Notes: generated by a model from the letters alone, not told the origin. Shown: positions 7,334-15,386, numbered from the stretch's first letter. The stretch is DNA of 30,787 nt from an uncultured Eubacteriales bacterium (GCA_900552015.1 URXY01000019.1:1-30787); one strand, 5' to 3'. Translations and numbers: made by a program.

Positions 7334-9031
7334 ATGAAGTCCGCCGGCATTATCCAAAAAAATACGGAAAAAAGGACATCTCACGATGTCCTTTTTTCCC
7401 TTTGTGAAAACGCAGCCGACAAGCTGATTCTGTTTGTGCTGCTCGGGAGCGTGCTGCTGTTCATTCTCTGGCCCATCGCGTGCATTGCGCTGCGAAGCCT
7501 TCGCGGCGCGGACGGCGGTGTGAGCTTTGCGATGTTCTCCACCGTTCTGCGCCAGTACGGCGAGAGCCTGCGCAACAGCATCTTCGTCGGCGTTTTCACG
7601 GCGGTGCTCTCCACGCTCCTCTCGCTCTCGGCGGCGCTCGTCTGCGCCACGACGCACGGGTGGAAAAAGGCGCTCTGTATGCTCATCATGCTCGTCGCCA
7701 TGGTCTCGCCGCCGTTCGTCTCGTCGCTCGCCTATATCCAGCTCTACGGGCGGCGCGGGTGGATCACCTACCGCCTGCTGCACCTGAGCCTGGACCCCTA
7801 TAACTGCTGGGGCATCATCCTGATGCAGTCGATCTCGTTCGTGCCGCTCAACGCGATGTTCCTCTCCGGCATCCTCGAAAAGCTGGACGAGGGCAGCCTT
7901 CGCTCGGCGCGCGACCTCGGCGCGAAGGGTGAGGCCATCCTGCGCGATATCGTTCTGCCGCTCATCTGGCCCGCGACGCTCGTGTGCCTGCTGCTCTCGT
8001 TCGTCCGCTCCCTCGCGGACTTCGGCACGCCCATCATCATCGGCGGGCGCTTCAGCACCTTGGCCGCAGATATCTATCTGCAGGTCGTGGGCTATTCCGA
8101 CCTTGAAAAGTCCTCGGCAATGAACATGTTCCTGCTCATCCCGTCCATTGTGTTCTTTTTCGTCTACCGTGCGCTGATGCGCCGCTCGGACAAGCTGACC
8201 GAGGGCAGCCGCGCTTCGCAGGGCGGGCTCGGGCTCACGCTGCCGCACTGCGGCGCGATGGGCTGGGGCATGATCGCGCTGAGCGCCGTCTTTTTCGTGA
8301 TGATCGTGCTGCAATACGGCTGCGTGTTCCTCTCGGGCTTTTTGAAGAGCACCAAGGGCGTCTATTCCTTCACGCTGCAATACTGGGACCAGCTCTGGCG
8401 CATCGGCTCGTCGACGATGCTGCGAAGCGTCCAATACGCGCTCATCGTCTCCATCGTCGGCACGGTCTTTGCGATGCTCTTCGCCTACTATATGGACCGC
8501 CGTCGCATCCTCGGCCATGATCTCTTCGACTGCCTTGCGACGCTGCCCTATATGCTGCCGGGCACCTGCTTCGGCATTGGCTACATCCTCGCTTTCAATC
8601 ACGCGCCGCTCAAATTGACGGGCACGGCCTTTATCGTGCTGGCCAATATGCTCTTCAAGCAATTGCCGACCTCCACGAAGATCTGCACCGCGTCCTTAAC
8701 GCTCCTTCCCGAGGTGCAGGAGCGCTCGGCGCGCGATCTCGGCGCGGGACGGCTCGCCGTGCTGCGTGATGTGGTCTTCCCCGCGCTGCGGCCCGCATTT
8801 TTGAGCTGCTTTGTGTATAACTTCACGAGCAGCATGACAACGGCAGGCTCCATCATCTTCCTCATCGACGCCAAGCGTCAGCTCGCCGTTTTCAAGCTCT
8901 TCGACGCGGTGTATCAGGGCGACTACGCCCTTGCCTCGCTCATCGCGAGCGTCATCACCGTCATCGTGCTCTTTGTCGAAGGCCTCGCCTTCCTCATCAC
9001 CCGGAAAGGAGAAAAACGCCGTGTATCTTGA
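7334..9031 (+). CDS. Fused two-domain ABC transporter permease (FbpB/AfuB-like)
   Basis: Inner-membrane permease of 565 residues made of two homologous BPD transmembrane domains in one chain, as in FbpB/AfuB. Each half has its own coupling loop with nearly the same sequence: RSARDLGAKGEAILRDIVLP near 190-209 and RSARDLGAGRLAVLRDVVFP near 464-483. The ATG follows the previous stop with no gap and only a weak ribosome site (ACGGA). A strong terminator-like hairpin lies within codons 11-22, so permease output is probably far below binding-protein output. No good alternative start is seen downstream of the hairpin before the first membrane helix. Confidence 0.88.
   Translation: MKSAGIIQKNTEKRTSHDVLFSLCENAADKLILFVLLGSVLLFILWPIACIALRSLRGADGGVSFAMFSTVLRQYGESLRNSIFVGVFTAVLSTLLSLSAALVCATTHGWKKALCMLIMLVAMVSPPFVSSLAYIQLYGRRGWITYRLLHLSLDPYNCWGIILMQSISFVPLNAMFLSGILEKLDEGSLRSARDLGAKGEAILRDIVLPLIWPATLVCLLLSFVRSLADFGTPIIIGGRFSTLAADIYLQVVGYSDLEKSSAMNMFLLIPSIVFFFVYRALMRRSDKLTEGSRASQGGLGLTLPHCGAMGWGMIALSAVFFVMIVLQYGCVFLSGFLKSTKGVYSFTLQYWDQLWRIGSSTMLRSVQYALIVSIVGTVFAMLFAYYMDRRRILGHDLFDCLATLPYMLPGTCFGIGYILAFNHAPLKLTGTAFIVLANMLFKQLPTSTKICTASLTLLPEVQERSARDLGAGRLAVLRDVVFPALRPAFLSCFVYNFTSSMTTAGSIIFLIDAKRQLAVFKLFDAVYQGDYALASLIASVITVIVLFVEGLAFLITRKGEKRRVS
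7366..7399 (+). terminator. Intrinsic terminator/attenuator inside the permease 5' coding region
   Basis: Perfect 15-bp stem (7366-7380 with 7385-7399) and TCAC loop. The 3' arm carries a six-T run. It lies 32 bases into the permease ORF, just after the binding-protein gene, where it would cause partial termination or be kept open by translating ribosomes. Confidence 0.75.
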
Positions 9032-9791
9032 ACTTGACCATTTAAGCAAGCAGTTTGACGGCAAATACGCCGTGCACGAGCTGTCTCTCGGCCTGGAAGA
9101 GGGTGGACTTTTGTGCATCCTCGGCTCGTCGGGCTGCGGCAAGACGACCACGCTCAACATGATCGGCGGTTTTCTCAAGCCCGACGGCGGCAGAGTTCTC
9201 CTCGACGGGCAGGACATCACCGCCCTTCCGCCCGAGCGCCGTCCCGTTTCGACCGTCTTCCAGTCCTACGGGCTGTTTCCCCACATGAGCGTGCTGCAAA
9301 ATGTGACCTACGGCCTTAAATTCCGCAATTACTCCCGCGCGGAGGCAAAGGAAAAGGGCCGCCGGTACCTGGAGCTCGTCGGCCTTGCCGAGCGCGAGGA
9401 CGCCCGTATCAGCGAACTTTCCGGCGGCCAGCAGCAGCGCGTGGCGCTCGCCCGCGCGCTCATCGTTGAGCCGAAGCTCTGCCTTCTCGACGAGCCGCTC
9501 TCGAACCTCGACGCGGCGCTGCGTGTGCGGATGCGCGGCGAGCTCAAGCGGCTGCAGCGTGAGCTCGGCACCACGATGGTCTTCGTCACGCACGATCAGG
9601 AGGAAGCGCTCATTCTGGCCGACTCCATCGCTGTAATGAGCGGAGGCGAGCTTTTGCAGCTTGGCTCCGCGGAGGAGGTCTTCCGCCATCCCGCAAACGA
9701 CTATATCGCGTCATTTCTCGGCCTCAACGACATTGTGTGGAAGGATGACGGCAGCGTGCTGAAGGTCATCCGCCACGGAGAAAAGGAGTAA
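9021..9791 (+). CDS. ABC transporter ATP-binding protein (FbpC/PotA-like, short form)
   Basis: Cytoplasmic ATPase of the AfuA/FbpA-type importer, 256 residues from a GTG start at 9021. This start has AAGGAG nine bases upstream and overlaps the permease stop by 11 bp; a longer upstream start gives a low-complexity shadow sequence. Motifs: Walker A GSSGCGKT (35-42), Q-loop Gln81, signature LSGGQ (133-137), Walker B CLLDEP (154-159), and switch His191. The protein ends about 60 residues after the catalytic core, so it lacks the C-terminal TOBE/OB domain typical of FbpC, PotA and AfuC (about 350 residues). Confidence 0.88.
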   Translation: MYLELDHLSKQFDGKYAVHELSLGLEEGGLLCILGSSGCGKTTTLNMIGGFLKPDGGRVLLDGQDITALPPERRPVSTVFQSYGLFPHMSVLQNVTYGLKFRNYSRAEAKEKGRRYLELVGLAEREDARISELSGGQQQRVALARALIVEPKLCLLDEPLSNLDAALRVRMRGELKRLQRELGTTMVFVTHDQEEALILADSIAVMSGGELLQLGSAEEVFRHPANDYIASFLGLNDIVWKDDGSVLKVIRHGEKE

Positions 9792-9798
9792 CACCGCC

Positions 9799-10425
9799 AT
9801 GCTTGTTGATATGCACCTGCACGAATGCACCTACTCGACCGACAGCTTTCTCCACTTGGAGGAGATCGTCTCCATCGCCAAGGAAAAAGGCCTGGATGCG
9901 ATCTGCATCACGGACCACGACAGCATGGGCCTGCGCGAGCGCGCGGTGGCCTATTCCCACGAGATCGGCTACCCCATCTTCGTCGGCGTGGAGTTTTTCT
10001 CGCTTTGGGGCGATATCACCGCCTGGGGCATCGACAGCATCCCCGACCACCGCATCGACGCACAGGATTTTATCGACCTTGTGCGCGAGAAGGACGGCTT
10101 CTGTGTCTCCTGCCACCCTTTCCGCAACAATAACCGCGGTCTGCGCGAGCACCTGCGCGACGTGCACGGCCTTGACGGCGTGGAGGTCCTCAACGGCAGC
10201 ACGCCGCTCGAGGATAACCAGATGGCGCTGCGCTTCTGCCGCGAGCTGGGGCTCAAGGCCATCGGCGCAAGCGACGCGCATGTGCCTCAGCAGGTGGGCA
10301 AATACGTGACGTGGCTGCCCGAAATGGTCACAACACTGCCCGACTTCGTCACAGCGCTGCACACGCTGGAAACGCGTCCCGCCATCTGGACGGGCAGCGG
10401 CTACGACGTCGTCACCGAATTTTAA
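9799..10425 (+). CDS. PHP-domain metal-dependent phosphoesterase
   Basis: Cytoplasmic enzyme of 208 residues in the polymerase-and-histidinol-phosphatase superfamily. Metal ligands are visible: His6 and His8 in DMHLHE, Asp39-His40 in ITDHDS, Glu65 in GVEFF, His106 in SCHPF, and Asp159/His161 in ASDAH. These proteins hydrolyse phosphomonoesters or cyclic phosphodiesters using a trinuclear metal site. It starts 7 bp after the ATPase with ribosome site AAAGGAG and ends the operon, suggesting it acts on the imported compound. The substrate is unknown. Confidence 0.85.
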   Translation: MLVDMHLHECTYSTDSFLHLEEIVSIAKEKGLDAICITDHDSMGLRERAVAYSHEIGYPIFVGVEFFSLWGDITAWGIDSIPDHRIDAQDFIDLVREKDGFCVSCHPFRNNNRGLREHLRDVHGLDGVEVLNGSTPLEDNQMALRFCRELGLKAIGASDAHVPQQVGKYVTWLPEMVTTLPDFVTALHTLETRPAIWTGSGYDVVTEF

Positions 10426-10442
10426 GCGGAAGCTTTCCGAGA

Positions 10443-10470
10443 CCGGCGCGCCGTGCGCCGGCTTGCTTTT
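10443..10470 (+). terminator. Probable terminator after the PHP gene
   Basis: A 7-bp GC stem (10443-10449 with 10455-10461), GCCGT loop and the tail CTTGCTTTT. It lies 17 bp after the PHP stop. The stem is short and the T-run interrupted, so efficiency is uncertain. From here to the promoter at 10587 I see no gene. Confidence 0.6.
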
Positions 10471-10586
10471 CCATTTCACTTCGTCATACGCGATATTCAT
10501 GCAGGAAAGCTGTGGTAATATTTCACAAGAAGCGCTTTGCCGATGAAAAAAGATTCTCAAAATTTGGAGAAGTGAAAAATTAGGCA

Positions 10587-10615
10587 TTGACATTTTCCCA
10601 GCATGGGAGTATGGT
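10587..10615 (+). promoter_or_regulatory. Sigma-A promoter of the lysine operon
   Basis: Perfect -35 TTGACA (10587-10592), 17-bp spacer, -10 TATGGT (10610-10615). Transcription would begin near 10622, about 30 bases before the riboswitch aptamer. Confidence 0.8.
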
Positions 10616-10653
10616 AACGCCAACAATTTCAAATGCCCGATCGCAAGGTCGGG

Positions 10654-10814
10654 AAGATAGAGGCGCGGCCGACAAGAGTAGCGCGTTCGCAACGGAGCAG
10701 AGATCCGGAGCGCGCGAAAGGGGAAGCCGCCGAAGTGGAAACGGGTCCTGTTCCGTTTTCCGCTGGTGCGTCAGATAACATCTGCCGGACTGTCACGTAT
10801 GTGGAGCGCTATCG
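10654..10814 (+). promoter_or_regulatory. Lysine riboswitch (L box) aptamer
   Basis: The leader RNA contains the conserved core of the lysine riboswitch in the right order: P1 strand GATAG followed by AGGCGCG, ACAAGAGTA (10672-10680), GGGGAAGCCGCCGAAG (10719-10734), the P4 helix (GGAAACGG with CCGTTTTCC), the P5 hairpin CAGAT/ATCTG, GGACTGTCA (10787-10795), and the closing strand GGAGCGCTATC (10803-10813). Lysine binding favours the terminator at 10879-10919, shutting the operon off. A small hairpin CCCGATC-GCAA-GGTCGGG (10636-10653) precedes the aptamer. I could not resolve the antiterminator pairing by eye. Confidence 0.95.
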
Positions 10815-10878
10815 AGGTCGGCAAGCTGTTTATCCCCCCCAAGGTGATGACCGGTTTGCCGGATTGCAGTACAGTTGC

Positions 10879-10919
10879 AGCCGTAAATGCTTCACAAAGC
10901 ATTTACGGCTTTGTTTTTT
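10879..10919 (+). terminator. Riboswitch-controlled terminator
   Basis: Perfect 14-bp stem (10879-10892 with 10897-10910), CACA loop, then TTGTTTTTT. It lies between the lysine aptamer and the binding-protein gene, so it is the expression platform. Confidence 0.92.
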
Positions 10920-11008
10920 GTCTGCATCGGGAGTGCGAAAACCCGAAAAAAGCAGGACTCCCCTGTTTTTGAAAAATCAACCTCATCACAAGAAAGGAAA
11001 CCACCACC

Positions 11009-11878
11009 ATGAAGCTCAGAACCTTTACCGCCCTCCTGCTGGCGGCCATCATGCTCTTCGCGCTCACCGCCTGCGGCAGTCAGGCCGCCGACGATTCCAG
11101 CAGCGATCAGCAGCAGGAACAGCAGGACACCACCACGAACGAAAGCAACGAATTCCGCGTCGGCATGGAGTGCGCTTACGCCCCCAACAACTGGCAGGAG
11201 AGCGAAGCGACGGACTCGAACGTCCCCGTTGAAAACGTCGCCGGCGCGTATGCCGAGGGTTACGACGTGCAGATCGCCAAGGCCATCGCAGACGGTCTCG
11301 GCAAGGAGCTCGTCATTGTCAAGCTCAGCTGGGACGGCCTGATCGACGCGCTCAATCAGGGCCAGATTGACGCCATCATCGCCGGTATGATGGACACCGC
11401 CGAGCGCCGCGAATCCATCAACTTCTCCGAGCCCTACCGTGAGACCACCTACGGCCTGATGGTGCTCGCCGATTCCCCGTATCTGAACGCCACGTCCATT
11501 CAGGATTTCTCCGGCGCGGCCGTTCTCGGCCAGCAGGGCACGGCGCTCGATGACGTCATCGACCAGATCGAAGGCGTCGACCACCTGAGCCCCGTCGGCA
11601 GCGTGCCCGACATGATCTCCCGCTTACAGCAGGGCAGCTGCGACGCCATCGTCATCAATGTGGAAAACGCCCAGGGCTACCTCGCCTCTAATCCGAACTT
11701 CCGCCTCGTCACCTTTGAAGAGGGCAGCGGCTTCACGCTCCCGGCCAAGGGCTCCTGCGTGGGTCTGCGCAAGAGCGACAATGAACTCCTTGATCAGATC
11801 AACACCATCCTCTCCGGCATCGACAGCGACACCCGCGCCGCCATGTGGCAGACCGCCGTTGACAACCAGCCGCAGTAA
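11009..11878 (+). CDS. Amino-acid (lysine) ABC transporter substrate-binding lipoprotein, family 3
   Basis: Extracellular lipid-anchored binding protein of 289 residues. Signal peptide and lipobox LTAC give Cys22, followed by a Gln/Asp/Ser-rich linker to about residue 48. The rest is a family 3 solute-binding domain: FRVGMECAYAPNNW near the start, GYDVQIAKAIADGLGKELVIV, then DAIIAGMMDTAERRE and the hinge segment with INFSEPY. The sequence class alone says polar amino acid. The lysine riboswitch upstream points to lysine. Ribosome site AAAGGAAA precedes the ATG. A strong hairpin separates it from the permease. Confidence 0.9.
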   Translation: MKLRTFTALLLAAIMLFALTACGSQAADDSSSDQQQEQQDTTTNESNEFRVGMECAYAPNNWQESEATDSNVPVENVAGAYAEGYDVQIAKAIADGLGKELVIVKLSWDGLIDALNQGQIDAIIAGMMDTAERRESINFSEPYRETTYGLMVLADSPYLNATSIQDFSGAAVLGQQGTALDDVIDQIEGVDHLSPVGSVPDMISRLQQGSCDAIVINVENAQGYLASNPNFRLVTFEEGSGFTLPAKGSCVGLRKSDNELLDQINTILSGIDSDTRAAMWQTAVDNQPQ

Positions 11879-11889
11879 TATCCCGCGCA

Positions 11890-11918
11890 CCGCCGCCGCG
11901 TGAAAAGCGCGGCGGCGG
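11890..11918 (+). other. GC hairpin between binding-protein and permease genes
   Basis: Perfect 11-bp GC-only stem (11890-11900 with 11908-11918) and 7-base loop TGAAAAG, with no T-run. It lies 11 bp after the binding-protein stop and 56 bp before the permease. Likely a 3'-end stabilising structure or partial attenuator. Confidence 0.65.
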
Positions 11919-11974
11919 ATACGCGAAGCGCTCAATAGAAATAGCGTGCTTCGCATCATAAAGGAGGAAACACC

Positions 11975-13156
11975 ATGGCAGCACCCACCGCGCACCGGCA
12001 GAACTTCATCACCCGGGATCACCGTTATGTTTATTTAGGCGGAAGTCTCATTGCCCTGCTGGGCCTGAGCATGTTCTATTCCGCCCCCAGCCCGTACAGC
12101 TTCATCCCCGCGCAGTCCGTGTTCGGCACGGCGCTCGCGGCGATCTCCTGGTTCTTTCTGGGCGTGAGCGCCATGGCGCTGCTCGTCAAGTGGGCCTACT
12201 GGAACAATTACAGCTCCACCATCATGAAGCGCCCCCTCATTGTGCGCGTCAGCCGCTACCTCTCGTATCTCGATGCCGCGGCCTGTGCGCTGCTGGTGCT
12301 CGACCGCTTCATCCTCAAACTCGCCTACATCATCAACACCGCCATCCATGCCGACAGCAACCCGACCGACACGCTCTCCACGATGGCCTACATGGCGTAC
12401 AACCAGCGTTCGCTCTTCGCCATTGGCATTTCGTACACGGTGCGCCTCGCACTCTTCGGCACGGCGATCGCGTTCGTGCTGTCGCTTCTCATGGTCTTCC
12501 TCCGCATTCAGGAACCCGACAAGCGCGACAACGACTTTGTAAAGTTCCTCAAGATCGTTGCCAACAAGTTCTCCCGCTTCTACATCTTCGTCATCCGCGG
12601 CACGCCGATGATGGTGCAGTCGCTCATCCTTTATAACGCCGTGTTCGGTCTTTTCAAGCGCACGGGTATGAGTGTTTCGGACATCAACCGTGTCTGGCCT
12701 CTGTTCTTAGCAGGTCTTGTCACCGTTTCCCTCAACTCCACGGCTTACCTCGCCGAGGTCCTGCGCGGCGGCATCCTCGCCGTGGACGCGGGCCAGATGG
12801 AGGCCGCGCGCTCGCTCGGCATGACGCATTGGCAGGCCATGCGCAAGGTCGTCTTCCCGCAGGCCATCAAAAATTCGCTTCCCGCCATCGGCAACGAATT
12901 CATCATCAACATCAAGGATTCGTCCGTGCTGTGCGTCGTCGGCGTGTCCGACCTGATGTTCATGACCCGCTCGGTCGCCGGTATTTATTATAAAGGTACC
13001 GAGTGCTATCTCATCGCTGCCATCGTTTACCTCATCCTCACATATCTTTCCTCGCTCCTGCTCAAAGCCCTTACGGGCAAGATGACCGCGCCGGACAACA
13101 CCAAGCGGCACCAGGGCAACCATACCGTCGATCTGGGTCTTCCCAGCTCGAACTGA
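11975..13156 (+). CDS. Amino-acid (lysine) ABC transporter permease with N-terminal membrane extension
   Basis: Inner-membrane permease of 393 residues. The HisM/GlnP-type BPD domain occupies about 150-375: the motif RGTPMMVQ near 208-215 and the coupling loop EVLRGGILAVDAGQMEAARS near 261-280 continuing to VFPQAIKN. Unusually, about 145 residues precede it, with three further hydrophobic segments (near 17-36, 50-73 and 95-122); ordinary permeases of this class are about 220 residues. The start is well supported by AAAGGAGGAAA upstream of the ATG. The ATPase gene follows after 12 bp. Confidence 0.88.
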   Translation: MAAPTAHRQNFITRDHRYVYLGGSLIALLGLSMFYSAPSPYSFIPAQSVFGTALAAISWFFLGVSAMALLVKWAYWNNYSSTIMKRPLIVRVSRYLSYLDAAACALLVLDRFILKLAYIINTAIHADSNPTDTLSTMAYMAYNQRSLFAIGISYTVRLALFGTAIAFVLSLLMVFLRIQEPDKRDNDFVKFLKIVANKFSRFYIFVIRGTPMMVQSLILYNAVFGLFKRTGMSVSDINRVWPLFLAGLVTVSLNSTAYLAEVLRGGILAVDAGQMEAARSLGMTHWQAMRKVVFPQAIKNSLPAIGNEFIINIKDSSVLCVVGVSDLMFMTRSVAGIYYKGTECYLIAAIVYLILTYLSSLLLKALTGKMTAPDNTKRHQGNHTVDLGLPSSN

Positions 13157-13168
13157 CAGGAGGTCGCT

Positions 13169-13921
13169 ATGACGAACGATCCCATCATCAAAATCGAACA
13201 GCTTGAAAAGTCCTTCGGCGACCTGCACGTGCTCAAGGGCATTGACCTTGAGGTCGACCGCGGCGAGGTCGTGTGCATCATCGGTGCGTCCGGCTCCGGC
13301 AAATCGACGCTGCTGCGCTGCATCAACTTGCTGGAAGAAGCTGACTCGGGCCACATCTGGTTCGACGGGCAGGATTTAATGGACTTAAAGGTCAACCTGA
13401 ACGCCCTGCGCCAGAAGATCGGCATGGTGTTCCAGGGCTTCAACCTCTTCAACAACAAGTCCGTGCTTGACAACTGCACCCTCGCTCCTATGGACGTCAA
13501 GCACATCCCCAAGGCGCAGGCAGAGGCCACCGCCATCAAGCACTTAACGACCGTTGGTCTCGCCGACTTCATCCATGCCGACTCCCGCCGCCTCTCCGGC
13601 GGGCAGAAGCAGCGCGTCGCCATCGCGCGGGCACTGTGCATGGAGCCGGAGATCATGCTCTTCGACGAGCCGACCTCCGCGCTCGACCCCGAGATCGTCG
13701 GCGAGGTGCTGGACGTCATGAAAAACCTCGCCCAGCAGGGCATGACGATGGTCGTCGTCACGCACGAGATGGCGTTTGCCAGGGAAGTGAGCGACCGTGT
13801 CGTCTTCATGGATCAGGGGGTTATCTTAGAGCAGGGCTCGCCCAAGGAGGTCTTTGGAAATCCGAAGGAAACGCGCACGCGCGAGTTTCTCAGCCGCTAT
13901 CTGGAGGATAAGATGCAATGA
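13169..13921 (+). CDS. Amino-acid (lysine) ABC transporter ATP-binding protein (GlnQ/HisP type)
   Basis: Cytoplasmic ATPase of 250 residues, standard for polar-amino-acid importers. Walker A GASGSGKS (39-46), Q-loop Gln89, signature LSGGQKQR (142-149), Walker B IMLFDEP (162-168), and switch histidine in VVTHEM. Ribosome site ACAGGAGG. The stop overlaps the peptidase start as ATGA, so the two are translationally coupled. Confidence 0.92.
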   Translation: MTNDPIIKIEQLEKSFGDLHVLKGIDLEVDRGEVVCIIGASGSGKSTLLRCINLLEEADSGHIWFDGQDLMDLKVNLNALRQKIGMVFQGFNLFNNKSVLDNCTLAPMDVKHIPKAQAEATAIKHLTTVGLADFIHADSRRLSGGQKQRVAIARALCMEPEIMLFDEPTSALDPEIVGEVLDVMKNLAQQGMTMVVVTHEMAFAREVSDRVVFMDQGVILEQGSPKEVFGNPKETRTREFLSRYLEDKMQ

Positions 13922-15330
13922 CACAGAAAAAGATCACCGACTTTTTTGCCCTCGAGGGCAGCTATCCCGATCTGGACGGCGAGGGCGCGGCCGCGCGCCT
14001 GTCCGCCGCCATCCAGTGCAAGACCATCAACTACGCCGACCACAGCCTGACGGACTACACGGAGTTCGACAAGCTGCACGCGCACATCAAGGCAAGCTAC
14101 CCCAACATCATGCGCATGGGCACGTTTGAGCGCATCGGCCACCACGCCGTGCTCATCACCATCCCCGGCAGCGACGCTTCTCTGCGCCCCTGCCTCTACA
14201 TGTCGCATCAGGACGTCGTTCCCGTTGTTGAGGGCACAGAGCAGGACTGGACGCATCCCGCCTTTTCCGGCGACATCGCGGACGGCTATATCTGGGGCCG
14301 CGGCACGCTCGACATCAAAGAGCAGGTCTTCGGCATTCTGGAGGCCGCGGAATATCTGCTCGCCCACGGCAAGTCCTTTGCCCGCACGGCGTATCTCGCC
14401 TTCGGCGATGACGAGGAGACCATCAACTTAGGCGCGCTCGCCATCGCCGAGCATTTGAAAGCGCAGGGCGTGACGCTCGAATTCGTCCTTGACGAGGGCG
14501 GCTGCAAAATTGAGCCCGGCACCGCCTTCGGCGCGCCGGAGACGGCCATCGTCAGCGTGCAGCTGATGGAAAAGGGCTACGCCGACTTGGAGCTCTCTGT
14601 CCACAGCATCGGCGGGCATTCGAGCCGCCCGTTCGGCGGCACGTCGCTCGGGCGTCTCTCCGGCGCGATCGCCGACATCACGCGCGCGCCGTTTTCCGTG
14701 CACCTCAACAGCGCCATGACCGGCGCGTTTGAAACGCTCGCGCCCTATATCACCGAGGAGCCGCTCAAGACGCTCACGCAGGATGTTGCGGACAACGCGG
14801 ACGCCATCGCGGCCTGCTGCATGGGCTCGCCCGACCTCTTTCCGTTTGTCACCACCACCATCGCGCCCACGATGATCCACGGCGGCAGCGCCGCGTGCAA
14901 TGTGATGCCGCAGGACATGACCGCGGTCATCAACTTCCGCTTGGCGGACGGAGACACGGTCGAGAGCGTCATGGCCCACTGCCGTGAGGCCGTACAGGAC
15001 AAAGGCGTCGAGATGCGCTTTTTGCAGGCCAACGATCCTTCCGCCATCGCGCGCCGTGACGGCTACGGCTACCGCAAGGTCGTCGAGAGCATGCAGCGCT
15101 ACTTCCCGGACGTCGTGTTCATCCCGTCGATGACCGCGGGCGCGACGGACGCGCACCGCTATGAGGATATCTGCGACACGTGCCTGCGGTGCAGCCCGTT
15201 TATGGCCGAGCCCACGGAGGCCGTCTCCGGTGTTCACGGCACGAATGAGCGCATCCTCGTGCGCTCGTACCTTCAGGGCATCCGCGTGCTCATCGATCTG
15301 ATGGAGCACGCGAATGTCGACGCGCAGTAA
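13918..15330 (+). CDS. M20-family metallopeptidase (PM20D1/carboxypeptidase-like)
   Basis: Zinc-dependent peptidase or aminoacylase of 470 residues, probably cytoplasmic since no signal peptide is visible. Metal-site motifs: SHQDVVP (His97, Asp99), GRGTLDIK (Asp132 bridging), GDDEE (Glu166-Glu167), and a late His in SGVHGTNER. Its start overlaps the transporter ATPase stop (ATGA), placing it under the lysine riboswitch. It therefore probably frees lysine from an imported lysyl peptide or acyl-lysine. The family has a broad range, so the exact bond cut is inferred. Confidence 0.87.
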   Translation: MTQKKITDFFALEGSYPDLDGEGAAARLSAAIQCKTINYADHSLTDYTEFDKLHAHIKASYPNIMRMGTFERIGHHAVLITIPGSDASLRPCLYMSHQDVVPVVEGTEQDWTHPAFSGDIADGYIWGRGTLDIKEQVFGILEAAEYLLAHGKSFARTAYLAFGDDEETINLGALAIAEHLKAQGVTLEFVLDEGGCKIEPGTAFGAPETAIVSVQLMEKGYADLELSVHSIGGHSSRPFGGTSLGRLSGAIADITRAPFSVHLNSAMTGAFETLAPYITEEPLKTLTQDVADNADAIAACCMGSPDLFPFVTTTIAPTMIHGGSAACNVMPQDMTAVINFRLADGDTVESVMAHCREAVQDKGVEMRFLQANDPSAIARRDGYGYRKVVESMQRYFPDVVFIPSMTAGATDAHRYEDICDTCLRCSPFMAEPTEAVSGVHGTNERILVRSYLQGIRVLIDLMEHANVDAQ

Positions 15331-15386
15331 TGCTCTACGCGCATTTTTGCGCATTTCAAATGAGCATTCGACATTTCCTTTCCCCT

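Noticed and set aside
4595..8662. A very long minus-strand open frame (1355 codons) opposite the aminotransferase, amidohydrolase, binding protein and permease genes
   Set aside because: It lies fully antisense to well-recognised proteins, has no domain I recognise and is rich in Arg/Ala/Glu/Asp as expected from the complement of GC-biased codons. It is a compositional shadow.
10636..10653. Hairpin just upstream of the lysine aptamer considered as a separate terminator
   Set aside because: No T-run follows and it directly abuts the aptamer; it is better seen as part of the leader RNA.
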